Of a stretch of 64,000 nt of DNA, positions 16,095 to 26,238 are shown piece by piece. The DNA is taken from assembly GCF_020509005.1 (NCBI RefSeq), contig NC_063013.1:620001-684000 (forward strand). Reading direction: 5' to 3'. The translations under genes were made by a program, and so were the position numbers. Numbering within the stretch: the first letter of the stretch is position 1; each line of letters starts with the position of its first letter. Below the pieces are notes generated by a model. It saw nothing but the letters and a program-made list of their open reading frames with translations, was not told where the DNA came from and searched no databases. This DNA comes from Fulvia fulva. Lineage: Eukaryota; Ascomycota; Dothideomycetes; Mycosphaerellales; Mycosphaerellaceae.

Positions 16095-18947
16095 ATGATC
16101 TCGAGGCTGCGGTCCTCGCGGCTGGTCTCCTCTGCTCAACGGACATCTACGACCCTCGCCCGACCAACATCCCACAATGTAGCATCAATCTACAGCAGCA
16201 GCACTCTTGCTGCCAAACGATCAGTCTCGCTCGTCGCCCTATCTGGATCCAGAACGACACTCCGAAGATGGCAACAACGGAACGCGTGGCCGATGGGCGC
16301 GAATGGCATCCACAATCTGCCAGCCGTTCGGCACGCTTCCTTTGCGCGAGTGATACCCCAGCTGGCCATGAAGCTCATACGCATACCTGCCATGTTCGGC
16401 GCAGCGATGATTGGAGGCATGGCATACTTACAGTATCAGGCCGCACAGGGTTGGACATGGGCAACGAAGGCGCTTGGAGAGGCAAAGGATACCGCGAGCT
16501 CAACGGCAAACAGCTTGTATGATGGCTTTGGCAGTGTCTTTGGGCAGATTGGAAAGGGCTTTGACAAGACAAAAGATGAAGTCAAACGTGTTCAGATGCC
16601 GCAGTGGATGAAGGACATCTATGAAGGCAGAGCTGGACAGGAAGAAGGTGGTGAAGGAGGCAGCGGAGGTCCCAACGAGCCCAAAGAGAGCGGCACTCGT
16701 GCAGGTACTGCTGCTGCCGGCGCTGCTACTGCAGGAGCCTTTGCGCTGGATTCTGAAGGCGAAGAAGACACAAGACCTGACGATGTTGCTGCAAGAGACG
16801 ACCAGATGATGCTTTTGACAAGAAAGATGATCGAGATCAGGTCGCTGCTGCAGACAGTCGACCAGGGTGATACTTTGACGCTTCCGTCGATCGTTGTGGT
16901 AGGGTCGCAGTCGTCTGGCAAGAGTTCCGTGCTGGAAGCCATTGTTGGACACGAATTCTTGCCCAAAGGCTCGAACATGGTCACACGACGACCGATCGAG
17001 CTTACCCTGGTCAACACACCAAAGGCACATGCAGAATATGGCGAGTTCCCGGCTCTGGGACTTGGACGCATCACAGACTTCAGCAACATCCAGAAGACCT
17101 TGACAGATCTGAACCTAGCGGTGCCAGAGACCGAGTGTGTGTCGGATGATCCAATTCAACTTAGGATATACTCTCCCAACGTGCCTGATCTTTCACTTAT
17201 TGACTTACCTGGATACATTCAGGTAGAAGCCTTTGATCAGCCGACGGAGCTTCGAACTAGGATCCAGGAGCTTTGCGACAAGTACATCCAGCCACCGAAT
17301 GTTATTCTGGCTATCTCCGCTGCAGATGTCGATCTTGCTAACTCAACTGCCTTGCGAGCGGCTCGCAGAGTCGACCCTCGCGGTGAGCGGACCATTGGTG
17401 TCGTCACGAAGATGGACCTGGTCGACCCAAAGAGAGGCGCTCAGATTCTGTCAGACAAGAACTACCCTCTGAGACTGGGTTATGTCGGTGTGGTCTGCAA
17501 AGTACCCCAAGAGTCGAGGTCGCTCTTCTCAAGAGGTTCTGCCAGCATCACAAGCCTCATCACAAAGAACGAGAAGGCTTTCTTCGGCGCTCACCCAGAA
17601 ATATACGGTTCTGATGCGCAATCGAACGTCACGGTCGGCACGCCCGCTCTACGCAAGAAGCTTATGCACGTTCTGGAGTCTACGATGTCTGCTTCCTTGG
17701 AGTCTACCAGCGAGGCAATCCAGCACGAATTAGCGGAGGCATCGTACGAGTTCAAAGTGCAGTACAACGAGCGACCTTTGAACGCAGAGAGCTACTTGGC
17801 AGAGTCTCTGGACGCTTTCAAGCATGGCTTCAAGCGATACTCTGAGACCTTCGGTAAGGCCGAAGTTCGTGAGATCGTGAAGCATGAGCTTGATCAGCAA
17901 GTGTTGAACCTGCTTGCACAGAAGTACTGGAACAGACCAGTCGAAGACCTGAGGCCGATGGAGCAGTCGGCAGAAGGCGTGCTGGAGCCACTTGAGAATC
18001 TACCAAAGGCAGATCCCGAGAACCCATTGTGGCATCTAAAGCTTGACGCCTCGACATCGACTTTGACCAAGCTCGGCATTGGCAGACTTGCCACAACAGT
18101 CACGGCCCAAGCGTTGCAGTCCGCCGTGCAGGAGCTTATCTACAGCACGCCGTTCTCCACACATCCCTTTGCGGTGTCTGCCATCACCCAAGCTTCGGAG
18201 AACATCCTTCGCGATCTCAGCTACGATACCAGCGATGAGCTGGAGATTTGCGTGAAGCCATACAAGTATCGTGTGGAAGTCAACGACTACGAGTGGAAGC
18301 AAGGCCGTGAGAACATTACTCGTGTGCTCAAGGATGAGCTCAAAGATTGCGAGACTGCCTTCAAGGCTGTTGAGGACCAGATCGGTGGCAGAAGGAAAGC
18401 GAAGGATGTCCTCGCCTTCATCGACCGGCTCCGGAAAGGCGAGATAGTCCTCGAAGGTAATGGTGTCGGTGGCGCCGGTGGCTTCAGCGCGGCCCTCCTC
18501 GAGAAGGGCAAACAAGCGCTCTTCCTCCGAGACCGCTCCGACATCCTACGAATGCGTCTCGCAGCCGTGAAAAGCAAGCAATGCGCCCAGCCGAAGAACA
18601 AATACTACTGCCCCGAAGTCTTCCTCGACGCAGTGGCTGATAAACTCACCTCAACCGCCGACCTCTTCCTAGACGCCGAGCTCCTGAGCAAATTCTACTA
18701 CCAATTCCCTCGCGTCCTAGAAAAATGGGGCCGCGAGCTCGACGAGAGCACGATAGAGCGCTTCGCACGAGAGGATCCTAAGATCCGACGGCATTTGGAT
18801 GTCGTGAAGAGGAAGGGGTTGCTGGAGCATGTTTTGAAGGAGATGGAGAGTTTGAGGTTGCTGGAGGCGAGGGAGAAGAGGCAGAGTTCCAGGGGGACAC
18901 AGACCGAGGAGGGGGCGAGGAGGAGGAAGGGGTGGGGGTTGTTTTGA
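16095..18947 (+). CDS. MGM1: Mitochondrial dynamin-like GTPase Mgm1
   Basis: Intronless, 950 residues. The N-terminus is Arg/Ser-rich and lacks acidic residues, as in a matrix-targeting presequence. A hydrophobic segment follows at about 102-115 (A-M-F-G-A-A-M-I-G-G-M-A-Y-L). A disordered Gly/Ala-rich stretch sits where a rhomboid protease typically makes the short form. The GTPase domain shows G1 G-S-Q-S-S-G-K-S-S (about 272), T-R-R-P in G2, D-L-P-G in G3 and T-K-M-D in G4. Middle and GED-type helical regions follow. Family role: inner-membrane fusion and crista maintenance. The C-terminus is basic and Gly-rich. This is the third mitochondrial-morphology gene in the window. Confidence 0.95.
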   Translation: MISRLRSSRLVSSAQRTSTTLARPTSHNVASIYSSSTLAAKRSVSLVALSGSRTTLRRWQQRNAWPMGANGIHNLPAVRHASFARVIPQLAMKLIRIPAMFGAAMIGGMAYLQYQAAQGWTWATKALGEAKDTASSTANSLYDGFGSVFGQIGKGFDKTKDEVKRVQMPQWMKDIYEGRAGQEEGGEGGSGGPNEPKESGTRAGTAAAGAATAGAFALDSEGEEDTRPDDVAARDDQMMLLTRKMIEIRSLLQTVDQGDTLTLPSIVVVGSQSSGKSSVLEAIVGHEFLPKGSNMVTRRPIELTLVNTPKAHAEYGEFPALGLGRITDFSNIQKTLTDLNLAVPETECVSDDPIQLRIYSPNVPDLSLIDLPGYIQVEAFDQPTELRTRIQELCDKYIQPPNVILAISAADVDLANSTALRAARRVDPRGERTIGVVTKMDLVDPKRGAQILSDKNYPLRLGYVGVVCKVPQESRSLFSRGSASITSLITKNEKAFFGAHPEIYGSDAQSNVTVGTPALRKKLMHVLESTMSASLESTSEAIQHELAEASYEFKVQYNERPLNAESYLAESLDAFKHGFKRYSETFGKAEVREIVKHELDQQVLNLLAQKYWNRPVEDLRPMEQSAEGVLEPLENLPKADPENPLWHLKLDASTSTLTKLGIGRLATTVTAQALQSAVQELIYSTPFSTHPFAVSAITQASENILRDLSYDTSDELEICVKPYKYRVEVNDYEWKQGRENITRVLKDELKDCETAFKAVEDQIGGRRKAKDVLAFIDRLRKGEIVLEGNGVGGAGGFSAALLEKGKQALFLRDRSDILRMRLAAVKSKQCAQPKNKYYCPEVFLDAVADKLTSTADLFLDAELLSKFYYQFPRVLEKWGRELDESTIERFAREDPKIRRHLDVVKRKGLLEHVLKEMESLRLLEAREKRQSSRGTQTEEGARRRKGWGLF

Positions 18948-19483
18948 TGTGTAGTTTCTTCTTTGCAGAGGGCGTTTTTTGGAGTTGAGACACTGATCGA
19001 GCGAGCGAGTGATCTTTGAGGGTGGAGAATGATACCATGATTGCGACAAGGGTGTGCATAGCGAGCTTTGTGTTCCGTTCACAACTTATTCTAATCCGGG
19101 CTGCTTTCAACTACTGTACGTTTCTGCACGTGCCCTGTTGTTCATCTGCTGTAACCCGTCCGCCCAGCTCATCGGCGGGAATCGGCGTCTAGATCTAACG
19201 GATTCCTGATATTGAGCTCATGGTTTATGAGTAGCAGAGAAGATATCCACGATCCATGGCGCAGACGTCGCCGCTTCGTTCAAGTACTGCAGGCAACAAG
19301 CACAATGAAGCCGGATTGTCTGCCCCAAAGTGCATCAGAAACATGGCGAGCTGGGAACGCTCCACTAGAAGACGGTGGAGAAGCACGAGAAACGTCTGCG
19401 GGAAACTGTTCATTCGCTGCCGGATCGTAGTATCCTGTAGATTCTCTAATTCGACCTATGGGTAGCACTGATAGCCGTCCCAT
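18948..19483. other. Convergent intergenic, no gene seen
   Basis: This is the 3' flanks of MGM1 and CUL4. No tRNA, repeat or supported ORF recognised. Confidence 0.45.
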
Positions 19484-22222
19484 CTACGCGATGTAGGAGT
19501 ACATATTCCCTTCCTCCCGCTCCATATAGTCTTTCTCAATCAGCCGATCAATATTCTTCTTGATATCTGCAACTGCCAAGACACCCCTACTCATCGTGGC
19601 TTTGATGACTTCCGATACAAGCTCCTGGTGCGATATCGTCTTGCGGCCCTTGAGGATCCGCACGATTGCGGCCTGGCACTCGAAGTTGCGGTCCTCTGCA
19701 ACTCGCATGTGTGTTTCCTTGTTCTCTTGTTTGGTCTCCTTGAGCTGTACTTGGTTGATCTTGACGCGGTATTTGGGGTGCTCGAAGTTGGGGTTTATGG
19801 AGAATGTGTCTGTATCGTTGACGTCTTTGCCTTTGGGGTGCTTGGTCAGAGGACGAAGCTTGGCGCAGGCAAGGGATTGGAGAGTGCGTTTGACTTCGGG
19901 TTCGGCTGTGGCGTGTTAGCATGATTATTGACTGCATAGTGATCTGTAGGTGATTGACTTACGCAAACCAGTCTCGGCCAAGATGTGTGAATACTGGAGT
20001 TGATCGTTCTCGCCGAGACCGTTGAATAGCAGCAGGACGATAGCCTGGAAGCTGGACACGACGAGCTCCTTGCTACCCTTGCTGAACGTGGCCTTCATCT
20101 GGCAATGCGCCAGCGCATGCTTCCAATCAAGCTTGCGGCCAGTGTGTTTACTCTTGTAATGTAGTTCGAAGTCATCAATGGCGCGCTTGATGTTGACCGG
20201 TACATTGACCGGGATGTCAGGATATGTAGGCCATGCTGCCGCTGACAGGATGTTGACACTCAAATCGACGTTCTTGCCCTTCTCGTACCCGACTCGGTCC
20301 TCGAGACGTTGCTTGTAGGACTGCATCTCCTCTCTAGCAAGCTCAACATCCTTGAACATCTGCTCGAGGTTTTGCGTGAAGCCGCTGCCACATTCAGTCT
20401 TGAGACGGGTAAGCATACTACGCTCAGCATCCGCAGAAGCACTTCTTGCCATGAGTAATCTTCGTGCAAGATCCTTCTTGTAGAATGCTTCGAAAACAGC
20501 CTTCCCATGCACGAACCGGAAAAGATCCAGGACTTGATCGAGTTGTATGTTTACTTCGGCGTCTTCGTCCACGTCCCCATCCTCGTTGTCGTCCTCTGCA
20601 TCAGCTTGACCTGGAGGCGCAGTGATGCTCGACGATCTTCGAGCTGTGAGCACTTCGGGTATTGCCTTCGCGCCACCTCGTAGTAGTTGGTCAACATATT
20701 TCGCAATCATCTCGCCCACCTTCGTGTTGTCTGTTCCCCAAGTGGCTTCGCCCTTCTTCGTCTTGTTAATGAAAGTCTCGAAACTCTCTCTGAGACCATG
20801 ACCCAGGCCTTCGTCGCGCTTGAAGGACGTCCGCCATATCAGATCGAGCCTGCGTTTCAGTGACAGCAGCCGAACAACCATGTCTTCTTCAGGCCCAAAC
20901 ACGATACTGGTTCCTTCTTCGCCAACCCACTTTTCGAACGCAGGACGTAGCTTTCCGCCGAGTCGCCTTCGGTCAAGCAGCGAGTATAATGCTGTAAGAT
21001 CTGACATGGCGTTGTTGTCGAGCAGTGACTTTAAAGCCTCGTACTCTGTCAGGTCGGTCTCTTTTTGCTCAACAAGATGATCTTCCAGTAGGGTCAGCAG
21101 ATCCCGCCTCGTGCTGCTATCCATCTGGAAGTCTTCGCATCGTTTCATTTCCTTGGCAATCAGGTCTTCTGACAGAGCAATATACTGCGGGATGCTCTTC
21201 TCGCCAATCATGGTGTTCGACCACTCATCGATGTACTGCTGACTTAGCCCCAAGAATCTCGACTCGAACGACGATGTGTATGTTCCAAGGGCATGGAGCA
21301 TATCCACTGTCTGCTGGAAGAGGTCTTGGTCTAGCGCCTGAGTCTGCGTTCGGTCAGCCGCAACGAGATCGCAGGCGCCATCAACGATTTTCGATTTGAG
21401 GCCTTCATTACTGAAGACGGCCTGTCGGAACGGCTGAGGCGCAAATTGTTCCAGAGTCGGCTTACTCGACTGGAGAAGATATGACCTGTCCATGAAGAAG
21501 AATATCGCCCGAACCGTGGTCATTTGTTGTGTCCACTTTGCCCACTCTGCGATTACGGCCTTCAGTATGGTAACGTTGTCCGATCCTGTCTTCTCGAGTA
21601 ACGGATCTCGCATATCTCTTTCAACATGACTCCGACATCTGCCCTCCAGCCGCGAGAAGAGTGTCGACGCTCCACCTTGGTTGCAGACATTCTGCACGCC
21701 ACGGTACAAGTCTTCTTTGCTGAAGCCGCTTTGCCCATCCTTGAAGATGATGGTCAAAGCTTCGTCAAGCGATCGCCAGATCTTCTCCAAGTATGCCTTG
21801 CTGTCCCAGCTTGTGTTTGTCTTTAAGTTCTTGACTACCAGCTTCTTGGCCCCAGTATGCGGATTGAGGCCTGGCTTGTTCATACGTCTGGGTGCAATCG
21901 GAGAAGAGCCATTGGTGAGGTCTACCACAGTGGACCCGTTTGCCACGGGCGATCGGGAGGTGAAGGAATACATCTCGCTACGAGCCAGGGCACCAGGTGG
22001 AGTCAAGGGAGGGACAGTGCTATCTGCTTTGAGTCGCTTCTTGCTGGGCGAACTGGGTGAGCAGCTGTGATTCGGCTTCTGCTGGGTCGAGAACAAGGAC
22101 TTAAGAGTCTGCTGGCTCGATGTATCCTCTGCTCCAGCTACAGCTTGTCGGCTGGGTCGCTTGCGTTTGCGGTCGGTTTGCTGGTCGGACGTCGCACTAT
22201 GGACGCCAGGGGTTTCCTTCAT
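19484..22222 (-). CDS. CUL4: Cullin-4-type E3 ubiquitin ligase scaffold
   Basis: Two exons, complement(19484..19905, 19963..22222), encode 893 residues. The 57-nt intron has donor GTAAGT and branch CTAAC, and the frame closes. The N-terminus is Lys/Arg/Ser/Pro-rich with likely nuclear signals (K-R-K-R, K-K-R-L-K). Next comes K-K-L-V-V-K-N-L-K, typical of CUL4 rather than CUL1 or CUL3. Helical cullin repeats follow, then the cullin homology domain. The C-terminal Nedd8 domain contains I-V-R-I-L-K-G-R-K-T-I-S-H-Q-E-L-V, with the neddylatable Lys in the I-L-K-G-R-K context, and ends Y-S-Y-I-A. Family role: DDB1-linked ubiquitin ligase; in Neurospora it acts with DIM-5 in heterochromatin. Confidence 0.92.
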
Positions 22223-22990
22223 GTGTTTATGGCCGTCAGGTGCCTGGGAATGCTATCGAATTGCACTTCGCAAGGCTGATGTTGTAGAGAGCAACTCTTG
22301 CCTCTTCACCATGTCGATAAGCTGCATGAGCCTCGGAGATAGTGACATTCATGGCGGGAAAGCCCGTGCGACATTCGTGTCAAACTCGCGTTTCACAGCA
22401 ACGACATCGAAGACACCACATCATCGACCGTGCTGTTGAGCAAGCATCCACTCACGCCAATGACACACGCAATATTGAAGCATTGGCAAGTCTGTCGACG
22501 AACCCTCCTTGCAGCAGGTTCAGATCAGCTTTCTCACAAATCGACTGGTCACGTCGTGAAATGCGACGCGAGATGAGCCTCCTGCCATCCATCGACGACT
22601 CTGCTGTCACAAAGTAGCCAACAGTGAAGCGGAAGATCGGTCAAAGAAGCACGATGAATTGTAGGAATGATTGTTGCACGATTAAGCTGGGAAAGCGTTC
22701 TTCAGCCTTAGTGCTTTGTACTCTCGTAAGCGTGCTTATGCTGAATCTATTCCAACTAATTGCAGATGTCTCGAGAGAGGCCACATTCGTAGTGTGATCG
22801 AGCTTGGTCCACACAAGACCGACATCCTCGAAGCTCTCCACACGGCATCTCCTCACAACAGCTCAGCACTCAAGTGGCGGCCTGCAGATCCCGGAAACGC
22901 CATCCGCCAGTGCCGGCAATTCGTTCCGACAAGTAGTATATACAAGATCCGAAGACCATCAAAGTCCCACTCACTCGGCATACCGCAAAC
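22223..22990. other. Divergent intergenic with a candidate 5'-UTR intron
   Basis: No gene seen. A GT-AG interval at 22726-22765 (GTAAGC donor, CTAAT branch-like motif, TTGCAG acceptor, 40 nt) could be a leader intron of the MetE-like gene. It is immediately followed by a 9-codon upstream ORF. Confidence 0.4.
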
Positions 22991-24085
22991 ATGGCACCAC
23001 CGTACCGAATGGACCAGATCGGCTCACTGCTTCGGCCCGAGAAGTTACTGAAAGCACGCCAGGCTCTCTTCTCGCCATCGCAGATGTATGAGGTCTCCAA
23101 TGATGCTCAGATCAAACAAGCAGAAGCAGAAGCAATTGATGAAGTCGTCAAGAAGCAGCTTGAGTTGAAAATCCGACCGATCTGCAGCGGCGAGTACTGC
23201 CGTCATATCTTTTATGCAGGGCTCTTCGAAACGCTCGAGGGAATGAAGCCGGAGCCAGAGTTGCCGATTCCAGATGCATTCAGGACGGACTTCCCCACCA
23301 CGACTGGTCTTGCAAAGATGGGAGCCAAGACGCGTGCTGCTGTCGTGTGCAATGGACCTATCCGATGGAGGAAGAGTGCATATCTGGAGGAGTGGCAGCT
23401 GTTGACGAGGACATTACCTGAATCGGAGTGGAAGCACTGCAAGATCACTATGCCAGCGCCGAACTATCAGCACATTCAACTGAAGCCTGGAACTGCTTAC
23501 ACTGCGCAGTCTGGCTACCGTAATGACGAGGAGTATTTCCAGGCTCTGGGTGAAGCTTACACTGCTGAGATCAAGGCTCTGTACGATGCCGGCTGCAGGA
23601 ACATCCAGGTGGACGATCCGCATCTGACCTATTTCTGCTCTTCGCAGTTTTTGGGAGGATGTAAAGCCGACGGTGTCGATACTGATGCTTTGCTGGATTT
23701 GTACCTCGAATCACATAACCACTTCCTACGACAGAAGCCTAAGGACCTGCACATGGGCATGCATCTCTGCCGTGGCAATATGTCTGGGTCAACCCATTGG
23801 GTATCTGGCAGCTACGATCAAATCGCCGAGAAGCTCTTCTCGAAAACGCAGTATGACAGCTACTATCTGGAGTTTGACGACGTCGGTCGGACTGGTGGCT
23901 TCGAGCCATTGAGGTTCCTACCGAAGGGCAAGAATGTCGTACTAGGCCTAGTATCGACCAAGAAAGCCGAGCTGGAGGGTAAAGAAGATCTGAAGGCTAA
24001 GGTAAAGCAAGCTGCAAAGGAGGTGGCGCGTGGTCAGGGCGTGAGTGAGCAGGAGGCTTTGGATTCATTAGCATTGAGCCCGTAA
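22991..24085 (+). CDS. MetE C-terminal-like (cobalamin-independent methionine synthase family) protein, truncated by an in-frame TAA
   Basis: 364 residues to the first stop. It starts M-A-P-P-Y-R-M-D-Q-I-G-S-L-L-R-P and belongs to the short MetE-C/UROD-like TIM-barrel family common in fungi, of uncertain substrate. Zinc-site features by MetE homology are His and Cys in H-M-G-M-H-L-C-R-G-N and Glu in Y-L-E-F-D-D. The fourth ligand should be the Cys of a P-Q-C-G-F motif. Here the Gln codon of that motif is TAA (24083-24085): the frame reads ...L-A-L-S-P-stop-C-G-F-S-S-S-S. The residues after the stop continue the family C-terminus for 34 codons. The encoded protein would therefore lack the last zinc ligand. 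A CAA-to-TAA change fits a single C-to-T mutation at CpA. Readthrough, allelic nonsense or an assembly error are the alternatives. Confidence 0.85.
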   Translation: MAPPYRMDQIGSLLRPEKLLKARQALFSPSQMYEVSNDAQIKQAEAEAIDEVVKKQLELKIRPICSGEYCRHIFYAGLFETLEGMKPEPELPIPDAFRTDFPTTTGLAKMGAKTRAAVVCNGPIRWRKSAYLEEWQLLTRTLPESEWKHCKITMPAPNYQHIQLKPGTAYTAQSGYRNDEEYFQALGEAYTAEIKALYDAGCRNIQVDDPHLTYFCSSQFLGGCKADGVDTDALLDLYLESHNHFLRQKPKDLHMGMHLCRGNMSGSTHWVSGSYDQIAEKLFSKTQYDSYYLEFDDVGRTGGFEPLRFLPKGKNVVLGLVSTKKAELEGKEDLKAKVKQAAKEVARGQGVSEQEALDSLALSP

Positions 24086-24190
24086 TGTGGCTTTTCGAGC
24101 TCGTCGCTAGCTGGTGGTAAGGATATGACTTTTGAGAGGATGTGGGGAAAGTTGTTGCTTGTGAGAGATACTGCCAGCGAGGTTTGGTAA
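24086..24190 (+). pseudogene. Untranslated C-terminal remainder of the MetE-like gene
   Basis: This is in frame with the upstream CDS, encodes 34 residues starting C-G-F-S-S-S-S-L-A-G-G-K, and ends at TAA 24188-24190. It keeps family-like sequence (T-F-E-R-M-W-G-K-L, V-R-D-T-A), so the loss of coding is recent or is bypassed. Confidence 0.75.
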
Positions 24191-24296
24191 TCGTGTGGCG
24201 AGCGAATGTGTGTGCCATGGCACCCCTCAGTTATGAAAAGTACCGGAACTCTTGTCGTGCTCCCACTGCTCAGCCGATCCAGCTCTAATGATCGAC

Positions 24297-25339
24297 TCAA
24301 TTCATGTAGCCCTTGGTCAAATCGATGGGCAACTTCTCCCCTGCTTGCACGTTGTCTTTCGAAGCTGCTACGAGTTGCTTCGTGCCTTGAGTCGCAACAG
24401 CGCTGGCTGACGCTGCTTCGCGGATGCGGCGAGCAAGGTCAGCCTCCAAGGCCTTGAGCAAGTCCTTGTCCCAGAAGTAATCGCTGATCATTTCCACAAG
24501 CTCTGGTGGCAGGTGATGGCCAGCTGTCTTGGTCGCAAGTATGATTCCCACCTCTCGAGAGTGGCGTATGAAGGGCCGCTGCAGTGACTGTATGCTTCGT
24601 GTAAAAATCGGAGAGTTTTCCAGCGATATACCGACGCCACAGGGTTTGCGCTGCTTAACTCTTTCGCTCATCACTATTCTGCTGACCCTTCGTGTGTTGT
24701 GTGTGCGCAGTCGCTGTACTGTGTTCAACACCTGCTGTGGGTTCCAGCCATCGTACCATTGCTTGCTGCTGATCTTCATGATCCTGATCGTGTCGGCTAG
24801 CAAATTATCGAAAATCCAGCATACATAGCTGATCTTGTCGTAGTTGGGATTGAAGAGCGTCGTCTCGGTCTTGCAGAGATGAGACTCGAAGAGGGAGCAT
24901 ACGAGCCTCGCTGCTTCTGCAATGGCACCAGGGATGTTGCCGAGTCTGAGCACATCCTTGGACAGTGTACAGTAGTCGAATCGAGAGCTACGAGTACCCC
25001 TGTAGCGGGTAGGGCGTACATAGTGGTGAGATTGACCGCTGAGATACTTGATCTCGTCCGCGATGATTGGTATGGCATCATCGCCCAGGAGAGGCATCAG
25101 CTGCAACAAGCCGTTCGGTGACAGTTCTGTCGCATATGTCAGCACAGTCCCAACCTTGAAAGCCGCATAGATCGACGCTTACCCAGGAGCGCCTTCTTCT
25201 CACGTATAATGCTGGCCCATTCGCGGAGGAGACTTTCCTCGAAAGGTCTTGTAGTGGCTGCCGCCATTGCTGGGCCCGATTCTGATGGCAGGACCGCATT
25301 CCTGCTAGGGTTTCGTGATGGGGGGAGTTGGTACTCCAT
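24297..25339 (-). CDS. Hypothetical F-box-like protein
   Basis: Two exons, complement(24297..25126, 25183..25339), encode 328 residues. The 56-nt intron has donor GTAAGC and an acceptor after GCGACAG. The start is the ATG at 25339 (M-E-Y-Q-L-P-P). The body is helical without known catalytic motifs. Near the C-terminus, H-L-P-P-E-L-V-E-M-I-S-D-Y-F-W resembles the first helix of an F-box, which is an unusual position because F-boxes usually lie at the N-terminus. An Ala-rich stretch follows, then a hydrophilic tail. Such proteins form large lineage-specific families in plant-associated Dothideomycetes. The family assignment is tentative. Confidence 0.7.
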
Positions 25340-26238
25340 GGAGTAGCCCAACACACGTGTATGATGACAGTGTGTGAGATGAAGTCAAACGAAGCTCGGC
25401 GAGGTGTTAAAGGAAGTCGCGACTACCCCTGTCCATAACGTGGCCACGCTAGCGAGAGCGGAAGGAACACTTCACTTCTCTTCAACGCCTCAAACTTCCA
25501 ACACTGCACCACGAATACGTGTAAATTTTCTGCTCTTCGCCCCTTGTATTCTGCTTCACCACCCACCATCGATTCAAAGACTTCGCACTGCGGCCCATCT
25601 TACGCACCCACTATGGTCCGCCCATCATCACCCTATCGATTCCTGAACCACTCATCACCACTCTCAATCTCCCGCACCAGCGCGTGATCGAAAAGATACT
25701 CAAGGTAGCAGCCGCCGCAGCTCCGCGAGGTCCAGCTCTGCCGCAAATCAGCACGACTGCATCATCCACAAGACTTACAGGATGTACCCAGCAACACATG
25801 TTTCCAACGATGATCTGGGCCATTGCAGCAACAAGGCCGTCTCTACGCACTGTCCCAGGCGTGCCCCGTTCTAGCCGAGAGTGCATGCTTGCCGCCGATG
25901 GTCTTAACGTGCCCTTCAAAGGCACGTCGAAGGGATACTTCGAGTGTCCTGGCAAATAGCATCCTGTGATTCGCATGATGCCTGACTGTGAATAAGAAGG
26001 ATGGGACTGAACAGGGCTTGAGAGGCGACTACCATCTGTCATTACGTCCAACCAGAACCCGCGCGTAATCTTCACCATCAGAAGCAGTGGGTATCAATCG
26101 AAGGTGAAACACAGGATGCAACTCCCCGCAACCCCTGTTCTCTTCACCAACGCTAGTGTGCAAGGGAGATTCATGTGCAACACTGTAGCCTTCACCTTCA
26201 TACCGCCGCCTGATCATCACCCTCATTGAGAGCACAAC
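25340..26238. other. Intergenic with an unexplained open frame
   Basis: A plus-strand open frame runs in from about 25515 and ends at 25959. It looks protein-like in composition (an Ala-rich helix, then T-G-C-T-Q-Q-H-M) but has no ATG in its first half. The minus strand is also open over 25611-26078. Neither could be supported as a gene. Confidence 0.3.

Noticed and set aside
25515..25959. Protein-like open frame on the plus strand
   Set aside because: There is no ATG in its first half and no convincing acceptor to supply one. The opposite strand is equally open. No family recognised.
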